A DNA stretch of 64,000 nt, taken from contig NZ_VAUP01000002.1 in NCBI RefSeq assembly GCF_005871085.1, positions 124,001-188,000 on the forward strand, read 5' to 3'. Shown here piece by piece: positions 17,441 through 26,931 of the stretch; position 1 is the first letter of the stretch, and each line of letters opens with the position of its first letter. Origin of the DNA: Xanthobacter autotrophicus. Its GTDB lineage: Bacteria; Pseudomonadota; Alphaproteobacteria; Rhizobiales; Xanthobacteraceae. The notes beneath the pieces were generated by a model, which saw only the letters and a list, made by a program, of their open reading frames with translations, did no database searches and was not told the origin of the DNA. The position numbers were made by a program, and so were the translations under genes.

Positions 17441-18177
17441 CACGACTCGTCCTTTTTCCACACGCCCTCACGGACGAGGAAAGCGGCGGCTGCCGCCTTC
17501 TGCGCATTCTGTTTTGAGGCCCCGTCCGCCTGTTCGGACTTAAGGCCCGGAAGATCCACGGCCACCGTGAAGCGGGGCGCGTGATCGGGACCGGAACGGA
17601 TCACCTCGCGATAGGAGGGCGGCGGCAGGCCCCGAGCCTGCGCCCACTCCTGCAACACCGTCTTGGCATCGCGCAGGGGCCGGCGCGGCGTCTCCAGACG
17701 AGGGCGCCAGAAGCGCTCCACCACCTGGTTGGCCGCCTCATAGCCGCCATCGAGGAATACGGCCGCCACCACGCTTTCCGCCACATCCGCGAGGATCGCC
17801 CGCCGCTTGTGGGCGCCGGACTGGCTCTCGCCGGGACCGAGGCGGATGAAGGGGCCGAGATCCATGTCCTGCGCCACCTCGGCGCAGGCCTCCTCTCGCA
17901 CCAGCTCGGCGAGCCGGCGCGAGAGGTCGCCCTCCTCGCCTTCCGGGAAGGCGAGATAGAGCATGTGCGACACCACGGAGCCGAGCACGTGATCGCCCAG
18001 GAACTCCATGCGCTGGTAGGACCGCAGCCGCGGGGCGTCGCCCTTCACGGCGCTGATGTGGGAGAGCGCAAGCTCCAGCACCGACTGGTCGCGGAAGCGG
18101 TAGCCGATCCGCTCCTCCACGGACGCGAGGTCAGAGCCCACTGCGTTCAATGTACCCGAGAGAACAGCCGATCCCAT
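17440..18177 (-). CDS. rnc: Ribonuclease III
   Basis: RNase III cuts double-stranded RNA in rRNA precursors and regulatory duplexes. The signature reads QRMEFLGDHVLGS, with Gln-Arg-Met where most relatives have Glu-Arg-Leu, and the second metal-binding site is ADVAESVVAAVFLDGG. A double-stranded-RNA-binding domain follows (KTVLQEWAQARGLPPP to KQNAQKAAAAAFL). The start is uncertain: ATG at 18210 or 18177, or a TTG/GTG at 18150/18141. All upstream choices overlap the 3' end of lepB. I placed it at 18177 because a GGACGG precedes it. Confidence 0.93.
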   Translation of the reverse strand: MGSAVLSGTLNAVGSDLASVEERIGYRFRDQSVLELALSHISAVKGDAPRLRSYQRMEFLGDHVLGSVVSHMLYLAFPEGEEGDLSRRLAELVREEACAEVAQDMDLGPFIRLGPGESQSGAHKRRAILADVAESVVAAVFLDGGYEAANQVVERFWRPRLETPRRPLRDAKTVLQEWAQARGLPPPSYREVIRSGPDHAPRFTVAVDLPGLKSEQADGASKQNAQKAAAAAFLVREGVWKKDES

Positions 18178-18899
18178 CGCACCGTCCAAGGCCACGTCCA
18201 AACCTGCCACGCGGAAGCACCCTCATCGATCGAGAAGAAGATCACCTGCGCCTTGCCGATGAGGTTCTCGAAGGGAACATAGCCGACCTGGCTCAAAACG
18301 CGGCTATCTGCCGAATTATCGCGATTATCGCCCATCATGAAGTAGTGGCCCAGCGGAACCTCATAGACGGGTGTGTTATCATAAAAGCCATTGTCGACAA
18401 GATCGAGGGTCTCGAAGGAGACGCCGTTGGGCAGCGTCTCGCGCCAGCGCTTCACGGGCACCTTGCGGCCGGAGCCGTCATCCTCGGACACGTCGGAAAG
18501 GCGCTCGCGCTGCACCGGCGTGCCATTGATGTGCAGCAGGCCGCCGATCATCTGGATCTTGTCACCGGGCATGCCGATGACGCGCTTGATGTAATCCGTC
18601 TCGTTGTCGCGCGGCAGCTTGAACACCACCACGTCGCCGCGCGTGGGCTCCGAGCCGAAGATGCGGCCGGAGAACAGGTTGGGCGAGAAGGGAATCGAGA
18701 AGCGCGAATAGCCGTAGCTGTATTTGGAGACGAAGAGATAGTCTCCGATCAGCAGCGTGTCCTTCATGGACCCGGACGGGATGTTGAAAGGCTGGAACAG
18801 GAAGGTCCGGATGACCAGCGCGATCAGGAGCGCATGGACGATCACGCGGACGGTTTCGAGAAAACCGCCGTCCTTCTTGGAGTCGCTGGTCGCGGTCAT
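18147..18899 (-). CDS. lepB: Signal peptidase I
   Basis: LepB removes signal peptides from exported proteins at the outer face of the inner membrane. The 250-residue protein has one N-terminal membrane helix (about residues 17-35, VRVIVHALLIALVIRTFLF), the catalytic serine Ser44 in IPSGSMKDTL, and the catalytic lysine Lys105 in DYIKRVIGMPGD. The later box GHYFMMGDNRDNSADSR is also intact. It lies between acpS and rnc in the conserved order acpS-lepB-rnc-era, with a 168-base gap to acpS that may include a promoter. Confidence 0.97.
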   Translation of the reverse strand: MTATSDSKKDGGFLETVRVIVHALLIALVIRTFLFQPFNIPSGSMKDTLLIGDYLFVSKYSYGYSRFSIPFSPNLFSGRIFGSEPTRGDVVVFKLPRDNETDYIKRVIGMPGDKIQMIGGLLHINGTPVQRERLSDVSEDDGSGRKVPVKRWRETLPNGVSFETLDLVDNGFYDNTPVYEVPLGHYFMMGDNRDNSADSRVLSQVGYVPFENLIGKAQVIFFSIDEGASAWQVWTWPWTVRWDRLFSRVH

Positions 18900-19067
18900 C
18901 TGTTGTCCAAAAAATCCCGGATGGGGCGCAGGGTAGATGAAACTGCGCCGAAACTGAGGAGAGACGCCGGATCCGCGTCTGCATCCACAGGGCCACGGCC
19001 CCTTGATCGCCCCCTATAGAGGCTTCGCCGGCTCCCGGCAACGCGCGTGCTGACGCCTCGCGCTGGG

Positions 19068-19475
19068 TCAGACGCGGGTCTTGGGTACCGCCGATATGAT
19101 CACATAGGCCGCCGTCAGCGGTCCCTCGTCGGTGAGGGACAGGTGGATGTGCGGCTCATACCCCTCCGGCACCAGCGCGGCGAGGCGACGGGCGGCGCCC
19201 CCGGTGAGCACCAGCGTGGGCTGGCCGGACGGCAGGTTCACCACCCCCATGTCGCGCCAGAACACCCCGTGGCTGAGGCCGGTGCCCAGCGCCTTGGAGC
19301 AGGCTTCCTTGGCAGCAAAGCGCTTGGCGTAGGTTTCGGCGCGCATCTTGCGCCGGTCCGCCTTGGCCCGCTCCTCTGGGGTGAAGACCCGGTCGAGGAA
19401 GCGGTCGCCGAACCGCTCGATGGAGCGGGCGATGCGCCGGGCGTCCGAGAAATCCGAGCCGATGCCGATGATCAT
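19068..19475 (-). CDS. acpS: Holo-[acyl-carrier-protein] synthase
   Basis: AcpS attaches the 4'-phosphopantetheine arm of CoA to acyl carrier protein. The 135-residue length is normal. The N-terminal [15 protein letters not shown] provides the metal-binding aspartate, and [16 protein letters not shown] carries the second metal ligand (Glu) and the phosphopantetheine-binding lysine. Its ATG overlaps the pdxJ stop by 4 bases, so pdxJ and acpS are translated from one message, an arrangement also seen in enterobacteria. Confidence 0.96.
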   Translation of the reverse strand: MIIGIGSDFSDARRIARSIERFGDRFLDRVFTPEERAKADRRKMRAETYAKRFAAKEACSKALGTGLSHGVFWRDMGVVNLPSGQPTLVLTGGAARRLAALVPEGYEPHIHLSLTDEGPLTAAYVIISAVPKTRV

Positions 19476-20245
19476 GCCGCCGCGCCGTCCCCGGCGGCCG
19501 CCCGCCCCACCGCGATCGCCGCCCGCATGCGCACGATGGCCGCGTCGAGCCCGACGAAAATGGCCTCGCCGATGAGGAAGTGGCCGATGTTCAGCTCCAC
19601 GATCTCCGGAAAGGCGGCGATGCGCTCGGCGGTGGCATAGTCGAGGCCGTGGCCCGCATGGACCTCCAGGCCCAGCCCCGCCGCCTGCCGCGCCCCCGCC
19701 TTCAGCCGCACGAACTCGGCCTCGGCCTCCGCGCGCCTACATTCCGTTACGGAATCACACCAGGCGCCGGTGTGCAGTTCCACGATGTCGGCCTTGAGCT
19801 CGGCCGCCGCAGCGATCTGCCCGGGATCCGCCGCGATGAACAGGGAGACGCGGATGCCCGCCGCCTTCAGCCGGGCGATGCGGGGCGCAAGCTCCGCCCG
19901 CTGGCCGGCAGCGTCGAGCCCGCCCTCGGTGGTGCGCTCCTCGCGCCGCTCGGGCACCAGGCAACAGGCGTTGGGGCGGACGCGGCAAGCGATGGCCACC
20001 ATCTCCTCGGTGGCCGCCATCTCGAAATTGAGCGGCAGGTCGACCTCAGCCTTCAGCCGCTCCATGTCCGCGTCGCGGATGTGGCGGCGGTCTTCCCGCA
20101 GGTGGGCAGTGATGCCATGGGCGCCGGCGGCCTTGGCGAGGACGGCGGCACGCACCGGGTCCGGAAGGGCACCGCCGCGCGCGTTGCGCACCGTCGCCAC
20201 GTGATCGACGTTCACTCCGAGCCGCACCGGCTTCAGCACCGCCAT
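19472..20245 (-). CDS. pdxJ: Pyridoxine 5'-phosphate synthase
   Basis: PdxJ condenses 1-deoxyxylulose 5-phosphate with 3-amino-2-oxopropyl phosphate in the DXP-dependent vitamin B6 route. The 257-residue TIM-barrel protein has the family start [18 protein letters not shown], the [11 protein letters not shown] phosphate-binding region, and [12 protein letters not shown] followed by [14 protein letters not shown] near the C-terminus. It stands between rsh and acpS. The 67-base gap to rsh shows no clear terminator. Confidence 0.96.
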   Translation of the reverse strand: MAVLKPVRLGVNVDHVATVRNARGGALPDPVRAAVLAKAAGAHGITAHLREDRRHIRDADMERLKAEVDLPLNFEMAATEEMVAIACRVRPNACCLVPERREERTTEGGLDAAGQRAELAPRIARLKAAGIRVSLFIAADPGQIAAAAELKADIVELHTGAWCDSVTECRRAEAEAEFVRLKAGARQAAGLGLEVHAGHGLDYATAERIAAFPEIVELNIGHFLIGEAIFVGLDAAIVRMRAAIAVGRAAAGDGAAA

Positions 20246-20312
20246 TCTCCCTGCTCCTGCTCCGCTGCGGCTTATAGCTGATGGCGCCTGGCGTACGGCC
20301 GGCGCCGGCAGG

Positions 20313-22541
20313 TCAGCCGTTCACGCGCTCCACCTGGGCCACCACCTCACGGGCCTTCAGGTCTGCCATGATGGTATTGAGATGCCTCAAATCGAACACT
20401 TCGACATCGATCACCATCTCGTGGAAGTCCGCCGAGCGGGACCGCATCTGGAGCCCGTCGATATTGCCACCGCGATCCCCGATGGCGCTTGCCACCTGGG
20501 CCAGCGAGCCGGGTGCGTTGCGGGCGGTCACGATGATGCGGGCGGGAAAGCGACCGTCCGACAGTTCATCCACGTCCCAGCGCACGTCGAGCCAGCGCTC
20601 GGGCGCATCCTCGAAATTCTGCAGGGAGGGCGACTGGATCGGATAGATGGTGATCCCCTCCCCCGGCGTCAGGATGCCGACGATGCGATCCCCCGGCACC
20701 GCGCCCCCCTCCGGCGCGAACCGCACCGGAAGCTCGCCGTTGATGCCGCGGATGGGAATGGCGTCGAGCCGCTCGGTATCCGCCCCGTCGCGGGGCTTGG
20801 CGCCCTCGGGGATCTTGAACTTGAGGTTGTGGCCGCGTTTCAGCTCGAACCAGCCTTCGCCATTGATCTGCCGGTCGGTGCGATCGTCGGCGCGCGGCGG
20901 CTGCCAGTCGGGATAGACCGCGCGGATCAGGTCTTCGGTCTTGATCTCGCCCCGGCCCACCGCGGCGAACACGTCCTCGGCGGCGGTGCGGGCGAGACGC
21001 GGGGTGCCCTTGGCCACGGCGTCTTCCGAGAACACCTTGCCCGCCTTGGCAAAAGCCCGCTCGGCGATCTTGCGGCCAAGGCCGGCATATTGGGCGCGCA
21101 CGGCGGTGCGGGTCGCACGGCGCACGGCGGCCCGCGCCTTGCCGGTGACGGCGATGGTCTCCCACGCGCCGGGCGGCGTCTGCGCCTTGGAGGTGATGAT
21201 CTCCACCTCGTCGCCATTCTTCAGTTCCGACACCAGCGGGGCGATGGAGCCGTTGATCTTGCAGCCCACCGCCGTGTTGCCCACGTCGGTATGCACGGCA
21301 TAGGCGAAATCGATGGGCGTCGCCTTGCGCGGTAGAGCGATCAGCCGCCCCTTCGGGGTGAAGCAGAACACCTGGTCGTGGAACAGTTCGAGCTTGGTAT
21401 GCTCCAGGAACTCCTCCGGCGAGAGGCCCTGAGACAGATTCTCGATGGTCTTGCGCAGCCAGGCATAGGCGCGGCTCTCGTGGGAGAGCATGGCCCCCGG
21501 TGCCCCGGACGCATCCTTGTAGAGGGCGTGGGCGGCGATGCCGTATTCGGCGATCTCCTCCATGTCCCGGGTGCGGATCTGCATCTCGACGCGCTGCCGG
21601 CGCGGACCGACCACGGTGGTGTGGAGCGAGCGGTAATCGTTGGGCTTGGGCGTGGAGATGTAATCCTTGAAGCGGCCGGGCACGATGGCCCACTTGGTGT
21701 GGATCACCCCCAGCGCGCGATAGCAGTCCTCTACCGAGCCGACGATGACGCGGAAGCCGTACAGATCCGACAATTGCTCGAAGCCGATGGCCTTGCGCTC
21801 CATCTTGCCCCAGATCGAATACGGCCGCTTCTCGCGCCCCTTCACCTCGGCTGCGATGCCGCGCCGTTCCAGCTCGTCCTTCAGCTCGCGCTCGATCTCC
21901 TGCACCACGGCGCCATTGCCCTGGCGCAGCTCGGACACGCGGACGGCGATGGATTCGTAGGCCTCCGGCGACAGCTGGCGGAAAGACAGGTCCTCCAGCT
22001 CCTCGCGCATGTCTTGCATGCCCATGCGGGCGGCGAGCGGCGCGTAGATGTCCAGCGTCTCCTGGGCGACGCGATCGCGCTTCTCCGGCGGCACCCACTT
22101 CAGGGTGCGCATGTTGTGGAGGCGGTCGGCGAGTTTGACCAGCAGCACCCGCACATCGTCGGCGATGGCCAAAAGCAGCTTGCGCAGGTTTTCCGCCTGC
22201 TTGGCCTGCTTGGAGACGAGGTCGAGCTTCTTGATCTTGGTGAGGCCCTCCACCAGCGTCGCGATCTGGTGGCCGAACAGGCGCTCGATCTCGGCCTTGG
22301 TGGCGCTGGTGTCCTCGATGGTGTCGTGCAGCAGCGCCGAGACGATGGTGGCATCGTCCAGCTTGAGATCGGTGAGGATCGCCGCGACTTCGAGGGGATG
22401 GGAGAAATAGGGGTCGCCGGACGCGCGCAGCTGGCTGCCGTGCGCGCGCATGGCATATACATAGGCGCGGTCGAGCAGCGCCTCGTCGGTGTTGGGATTA
22501 TACCGTCGAACGCGCTCGACAAGTTCGTATTGGCGCATCAT
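20313..22541 (-). CDS. rsh: Bifunctional (p)ppGpp synthetase/hydrolase Rsh
   Basis: This 742-residue protein makes and degrades the stringent alarmone. The N-terminal HD hydrolase domain has HDTIED (residues 72-77) and [10 protein letters not shown], both needed for hydrolysis. The synthetase domain follows ([20 protein letters not shown]), then the TGS domain ([20 protein letters not shown]) and a C-terminal ACT domain ([20 protein letters not shown]). All parts are intact, so a dual-function enzyme is expected, normal for alphaproteobacteria. The start is MMRQ at 22541 or the next ATG. In many relatives rpoZ precedes rsh, but here rpoZ lies about 40 kb away. Confidence 0.96.
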   Translation of the reverse strand: MMRQYELVERVRRYNPNTDEALLDRAYVYAMRAHGSQLRASGDPYFSHPLEVAAILTDLKLDDATIVSALLHDTIEDTSATKAEIERLFGHQIATLVEGLTKIKKLDLVSKQAKQAENLRKLLLAIADDVRVLLVKLADRLHNMRTLKWVPPEKRDRVAQETLDIYAPLAARMGMQDMREELEDLSFRQLSPEAYESIAVRVSELRQGNGAVVQEIERELKDELERRGIAAEVKGREKRPYSIWGKMERKAIGFEQLSDLYGFRVIVGSVEDCYRALGVIHTKWAIVPGRFKDYISTPKPNDYRSLHTTVVGPRRQRVEMQIRTRDMEEIAEYGIAAHALYKDASGAPGAMLSHESRAYAWLRKTIENLSQGLSPEEFLEHTKLELFHDQVFCFTPKGRLIALPRKATPIDFAYAVHTDVGNTAVGCKINGSIAPLVSELKNGDEVEIITSKAQTPPGAWETIAVTGKARAAVRRATRTAVRAQYAGLGRKIAERAFAKAGKVFSEDAVAKGTPRLARTAAEDVFAAVGRGEIKTEDLIRAVYPDWQPPRADDRTDRQINGEGWFELKRGHNLKFKIPEGAKPRDGADTERLDAIPIRGINGELPVRFAPEGGAVPGDRIVGILTPGEGITIYPIQSPSLQNFEDAPERWLDVRWDVDELSDGRFPARIIVTARNAPGSLAQVASAIGDRGGNIDGLQMRSRSADFHEMVIDVEVFDLRHLNTIMADLKAREVVAQVERVNG

Positions 22542-22908
22542 GGCCGGGAACGATCCGTCGCAGCACGGGCGGGGCAGGTTCAGCGCGCCCGCCCTATCCT
22601 TGTTTGATCCTTGATATCATGGCGAGGGGGGCCACGCGCAAGGCGCTCATGGCGCTTGTTCGCGGAAAAACGCTGCGGCGCGACGGCGTTGACCCTCGTA
22701 CATGCCCACACCGATGGCGGCGGCCGGGGCACCAACGCATGAAGCTGACCGCGCGCCGCTACCGCTTTTCATCCCCGCGCCCGCCGATTATGGATGAGGC
22801 AACGCGCCACAGGCGCCTCCCGCCACAGACGCTGCCGAGCGCACTGCCCTGCAGCGAGCCAGCCCCGAGAGCTTGCAACAATGAGCCCGCACCCGTGAGC
22901 GCGCCGCC
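22542..22908. other. Divergent intergenic region between rsh and a carrier gene
   Basis: This 367-base gap separates two divergently read genes and should contain both promoters. Short open frames here lack family features or good ribosome sites. I see no tRNA-like fold, no long inverted repeat and no rpoZ, which in many relatives sits at this position. Confidence 0.5.
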
Positions 22909-23865
22909 ATGAGCGACCTGTTCGGCCTCGCCTTTCCCTTCTTCGGGCTGATCTTCCTCGGCTATTTCTGCGGCTGGCGGGTTCGGCTGCCAGAGAGCGG
23001 GCTCGCCTGGCTGACCTTCTTCGTCATCTATGTGGCGCTGCCGGCGCTGTTCTACCGCATCGTCGCGCAGACGCCGATCCACGAGTTGGCGAACCCCGCC
23101 TTCATCCTGGCGGTGGTGGCGTCCACGGCGACCACCTCCCTCATCGCGCTCGGCATCGGCCTTTACTTCCGGCGCGGGCATGTGGGCGAGGCCGCCATCG
23201 CCGTCACCATCGGCGCCTATGCCAATGTGGGCTACATGGGGCCAGGCCTGACGCTGGCCGCGCTCGGACAGGCGGCTGCGACGCCGGCGGCGCTCATCTT
23301 CGCCTGCGACAGCCTGTTGTTCTTCACCATCGTGCCCCTGCTCATGAGCGTGCGCGGACGGGGCGAGAACCTGCTCCACACCCTGGGCCTCATTGCCAAG
23401 CGGGTGTTCACCCACCCCTTCAACATCGCGACCATGCTGGGCGTCCTGGCGGCGGCGCTGGAGTTCCGCGAGCCCGAGCCGCTGTCGCGCATGCTGGATT
23501 TCCTGCGCAATGCCGCCGCCCCCTGCGCGCTGTTCGCGCTGGGCGTCACCGTGGCGCTGCGGCCGCTGAAGCGCGTGCCGGTGGAGCTGGGGCCGCTTCT
23601 GGTACTGAAACTGGTGCTGCACCCGATGATCGCGCTGGTGTCGCTCAGCCTGTTCGGGCCGTTCTCGCAGGTCTGGACCGAGACGCTGCTGTTGATGGCG
23701 GCGCTGCCGCCGGCGCTGAACGTGTTCGTGCTGGCGCGGCAGTACCATGTGTTCATGGAGGAGGCGTCCGCCGCCGTCCTCCTCGGCACCCTGTTCTCCG
23801 TGGTGACGGTGACCGGCATGCTCTATCTGCTGCGCGGGCATCTCATCCCGCTCAGCCTGTTCTGA
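22909..23865 (+). CDS. AEC-family (auxin efflux carrier-like) transporter
   Basis: A 318-residue membrane protein with about ten hydrophobic segments. The N-terminal FPFFGLIFLGYFCGWRVRL and the central VGYMGPGLTLAALG and PALNVFVLARQYHVFMEEAS are typical of the AEC superfamily, whose bacterial members export small organic acids such as malonate or malate. The substrate cannot be assigned. It converges with the UbiH-like gene 18 bases downstream. A second AEC member is encoded at 60364-61305 on the other strand; the two are not close copies. Confidence 0.85.
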   Translation: MSDLFGLAFPFFGLIFLGYFCGWRVRLPESGLAWLTFFVIYVALPALFYRIVAQTPIHELANPAFILAVVASTATTSLIALGIGLYFRRGHVGEAAIAVTIGAYANVGYMGPGLTLAALGQAAATPAALIFACDSLLFFTIVPLLMSVRGRGENLLHTLGLIAKRVFTHPFNIATMLGVLAAALEFREPEPLSRMLDFLRNAAAPCALFALGVTVALRPLKRVPVELGPLLVLKLVLHPMIALVSLSLFGPFSQVWTETLLLMAALPPALNVFVLARQYHVFMEEASAAVLLGTLFSVVTVTGMLYLLRGHLIPLSLF

Positions 23866-23883
23866 GCACCGAGGGCCAAAGCC

Positions 23884-25095
23884 TCAGGCTGCCTTGTCGC
23901 CGATGCCGAGGCGCATCAGGGTGCGCCGCAGCGGCCCCACCCGGTCGAGCAGATAGAGGCCGAAGCCGCGCACACCCTGGATCGGCAACAGGTCCGAGAG
24001 CAGCGAGCGGTTCAGCAGGTCCACCGCCCGCATACGCCCGAACACGTCGCGCTGGCGCGCCGCCGAATAGCGCGACAGCAGCGCCTCCCCGCCCACATCC
24101 TCGCCCCCGGCGAAGGCATCCGCCACGAAGGCCACCAATGCCCCCGCGTCGCGCAGGCCAAGGTTGAGACCCTGCGCCCCGATGGGCGGCATGATGTGGG
24201 CGGCCTCGCTGATAAGGGCGATGCGGTCCGCCACCAGCCGCTCCGCCGTCTCCGCCGCCAGCGGGAAGGCGCCGCGACCGCCCTCCATCTCGAAGCGGCC
24301 GAGCACGGAGGAGGCCCGCGCCTCCAGTTCCCGCGCCAGTGCCATGTCGTCGAGGCCGAGCAGGCGGATCGCCTCCCGCTCCGTGACCACGCAGACGATG
24401 GACGAGCGATCCCCGGTCAGCGGCACCAGGGTGAAGGGGCCACTCTCCGTGTGAAACTCGGTGGAGGTGTCCTCATGCGAGCGGGTATGGCGCACGGTGG
24501 CGGTGAAGGCCACCTGCGGATAAGACCGGGTGCGCATCTGGATGCCCGCCGCCGCCCGTACCCGCGACTGGCGTCCATCTGCCCCCACCACCAGGCGGCC
24601 GCGCAGGGTGGAACCGTCGGCGAGATGCAGGGTGAGGGCGTCAGGCGCAAAGTCGATGCGCTCCAGCGCGGTGCGCGCGATGTGAAGGTTCGGCTGCTGC
24701 ATGGCCTTGGCGAGCAGGCCGTTGCGCAGGGCATCGTTCTCGATGTTGTAGCCGAAGGTGGATAGGCCGATCTCCGCGGACCGGAAGGTCACTTCCGGCG
24801 CCCGCACGAGGCGGCGCGTCGCATCGGCGATGCGCATGTCGCGCAGCGGCGCCGCGCGCGGCTCCAGATCCGCCCACAGGCCGAAATCCTCGAGGATGCG
24901 CACCGAGCCTTCCAGCAGCGCCGTGGTGCGGTGGTCGGCCCCGCGATCGGGACCGGTGACCAGAGCCGTGGGCACACCCCGCGCAGCTAGCCCGAGCGCG
25001 GTGGCAAGCCCGGCCGGACCCGCGCCCACCACGATCACCTCGTGGATAGCGTCGTGGTGGTGGGTGTCGCCGTGGTGGATGTCTTCTTGCGCCAT
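23884..25095 (-). CDS. UbiH/UbiF/Coq6-family FAD-dependent hydroxylase
   Basis: A 403-residue aromatic-ring hydroxylase of the ubiquinone-biosynthesis group. The FAD-binding motif VIVVGAGPAGLATALGLAAR starts near residue 20, the DG motif is VVGADGRQSRVRAAAG, and the C-terminal flavin box is SEAAHIMPPIGAQGLNLGLR, where most relatives have a Gly-Asp pair in place of Ser-Glu. The N-terminus is odd: eight of residues 6-19 are His or acidic (DIHHGDTHHHDAIHE). It probably hydroxylates a quinone precursor in the membrane. Which ring carbon is modified is not visible. Confidence 0.85.
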   Translation of the reverse strand: MAQEDIHHGDTHHHDAIHEVIVVGAGPAGLATALGLAARGVPTALVTGPDRGADHRTTALLEGSVRILEDFGLWADLEPRAAPLRDMRIADATRRLVRAPEVTFRSAEIGLSTFGYNIENDALRNGLLAKAMQQPNLHIARTALERIDFAPDALTLHLADGSTLRGRLVVGADGRQSRVRAAAGIQMRTRSYPQVAFTATVRHTRSHEDTSTEFHTESGPFTLVPLTGDRSSIVCVVTEREAIRLLGLDDMALARELEARASSVLGRFEMEGGRGAFPLAAETAERLVADRIALISEAAHIMPPIGAQGLNLGLRDAGALVAFVADAFAGGEDVGGEALLSRYSAARQRDVFGRMRAVDLLNRSLLSDLLPIQGVRGFGLYLLDRVGPLRRTLMRLGIGDKAA

Positions 25096-25352
25096 CGCAG
25101 CCTCCCCGCCGTGTCTCCGGCGCAGCGCACACTAAAACCAGCTTGGGGCCGAGAAAAGGCCGCGCGGCCCCGAGTCAGGGCCACAAGATGCCATGCCGCA
25201 AGGCTTTGGCGTAGGAGGGGGCGCGTTCCCGCGGCGCGGCGTGTTGCCCCATCGGCACGCGCGGCGCCTTTCGCGCGCTGATCGGTGACGGACATCTTGC
25301 GGTGCGCGCGAGTTCCCCCATTCTGGCGCGGACTTGAGTGCTGGGGGATGGG

Positions 25353-26114
25353 ATGCTGGACTGGATTACGTCGCCGGAAGCCTGGGCGGCACTCGTGACG
25401 CTCACGGCCATGGAGATCATCCTCGGCATCGACAATGTGGTGTTCATCTCCCTGGTGGTGCAGAAGCTGCCCCCGGCCCAGGCGCTGCGGGCACGGCAGG
25501 TGGGGCTTTCCGCCGCGCTCATCCTGCGCATCGCCCTCCTGTTCGCGCTCACCTGGCTCATCGGCCTGCAGCAGACCCTGTTCTCCGCCTTCGGCCACGA
25601 CTTCTCCTGGCGCGACATCATCCTCATGGCCGGCGGCGCCTTCCTCATCGCCAAGGCCACCCAGGAAATGCACGGCGCGCTGGAGGGCGAGGACGAGCCG
25701 GAGGCCGACGACGGCCCCGGGGCCTACGCGCAGCGGGCCTTCATGGCGGTGGTGGTGCAGGTGATCCTGCTCGACCTCGTGTTCTCGGTGGACTCCATCC
25801 TCACCGCCATCGGCATGGCGGAGCATCTCGCCATCATGGTGCTGGCGGTGATTATCGCGGTGTCCATCATGTTCGCCGCCTCGGGCCCGCTGTCCGCCTT
25901 CATCGCCGCCCATCCCACCACCAAGATGCTGGCGCTGGCCTTCCTCGTGCTCATCGGCTTCACGCTGGTGGCGGACGGCTTCGGCGCCCACATCCCGAAG
26001 GGCTATATCTATGCGGCCATGGCCTTCTCGGTGATGGTGGAGATGCTGAACGTCGCCGCCTCCGGCCGGCGCCGGCGGCGGATCGCTGCGCGGCACGCGG
26101 AGGAGCAGCAATGA
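25353..26114 (+). CDS. TerC-family integral membrane protein
   Basis: The start MLDWITSPEAWAALVTLTAM at 25353 gives 253 residues and fits the family N-terminus, with GGGGGATGGG just upstream as ribosome site; a GTG at 25338 is the alternative. The motifs MEIILGIDNVVFISLVVQKL and VLLDLVFSVDSILTAIGM (one acidic pair in each half) are the TerC signature and probably bind metal inside the membrane. Relatives include manganese exporters and tellurite-resistance-associated proteins. Its stop overlaps the SDR start as ATGA, so the two are coupled. Confidence 0.9.
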   Translation: MLDWITSPEAWAALVTLTAMEIILGIDNVVFISLVVQKLPPAQALRARQVGLSAALILRIALLFALTWLIGLQQTLFSAFGHDFSWRDIILMAGGAFLIAKATQEMHGALEGEDEPEADDGPGAYAQRAFMAVVVQVILLDLVFSVDSILTAIGMAEHLAIMVLAVIIAVSIMFAASGPLSAFIAAHPTTKMLALAFLVLIGFTLVADGFGAHIPKGYIYAAMAFSVMVEMLNVAASGRRRRRIAARHAEEQQ

Positions 26115-26863
26115 CCGACAAGGTCCTCGTGGTGACGGGCGGCAGCCGGGGCATCGGCGCCGCCTGCGTGATCAAGGCCGCCCAGGCGGGCTATGGCCGG
26201 ATCGCGCTCAACTACACCAGCGATGCCATCGCAGCGGAAGCCACAGCGGCCGCCGCCCGCGCCCACGGTGCCGAGGTGGCGGTGATCAAGGGCGACATGG
26301 CCGCCCCCGCCGACATCGCCCACCTGTTCGCCGAGACCGACTCCCGCCTCGGCCCGGTGACCCATCTCGTCAACAACGCCGGCATCACCGGCCGCGCCTC
26401 GGCCTTTGCCGATGCTGATCCCGCCGAGATCGCCCGCGTCATCGACCTCAACGTCACCGGCGCGCTGCTGGTGGCCCAGGCGGCGGTCAGGCGCATGTCC
26501 ACGGCGCGCGGGGGGAAAGGCGGCGCCATTGTCAACATCTCCTCCATGGCGGCGATCCTGGGCTCTGCCGGCGAATATGTCTGGTACGCCGCGAGCAAGG
26601 GCGCCATCGACAGCTTCACCGTCGGCCTCGGCCGCGAGCTGGCGCGGGAGGGCGTGAGGGTGAACGGGGTGGCGCCGGGCCTCATCGCCACCGACATCCA
26701 CGACACCAGCGGCGTCACCGGCCGGCTGGACCGGCTGGTGCCCACAACACCCATGGGCCGCGCCGGCACCGCCGACGAGGTGGCCGAGGCGGTGCTGCAC
26801 CTGCTCTCGGACGCCGCGAGCTACACCACCGGCGCCATCCTGAAGGTCTCCGGCGGGCGCTGA
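26111..26863 (+). CDS. Short-chain dehydrogenase/reductase
   Basis: A 250-residue classical SDR starting at the ATG overlapping the TerC stop codon. The cofactor-binding motif is VTGGSRGIGAACVIKAAQAG, the structural motif is LVNNAGITG, and the catalytic Ser and Tyr-Lys are in VNISSMAAILGS and YAASKGAIDSF. The Asn/Tyr pattern after the second strand (ALNYTSD) favours NADP(H). The C-terminal TTGAILKVSGGR is the usual dinucleotide-facing end. The substrate is unknown; FabG-like and glucose-dehydrogenase-like members share this layout. Confidence 0.9.
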   Translation: MTDKVLVVTGGSRGIGAACVIKAAQAGYGRIALNYTSDAIAAEATAAAARAHGAEVAVIKGDMAAPADIAHLFAETDSRLGPVTHLVNNAGITGRASAFADADPAEIARVIDLNVTGALLVAQAAVRRMSTARGGKGGAIVNISSMAAILGSAGEYVWYAASKGAIDSFTVGLGRELAREGVRVNGVAPGLIATDIHDTSGVTGRLDRLVPTTPMGRAGTADEVAEAVLHLLSDAASYTTGAILKVSGGR

Positions 26864-26931
26864 GGGTGCTTGCGGGCGCCGGACGCCGGCCTATGATCCC
26901 CGGCGTCGCGGCGAAAAAGGGGTCTGGCGTC

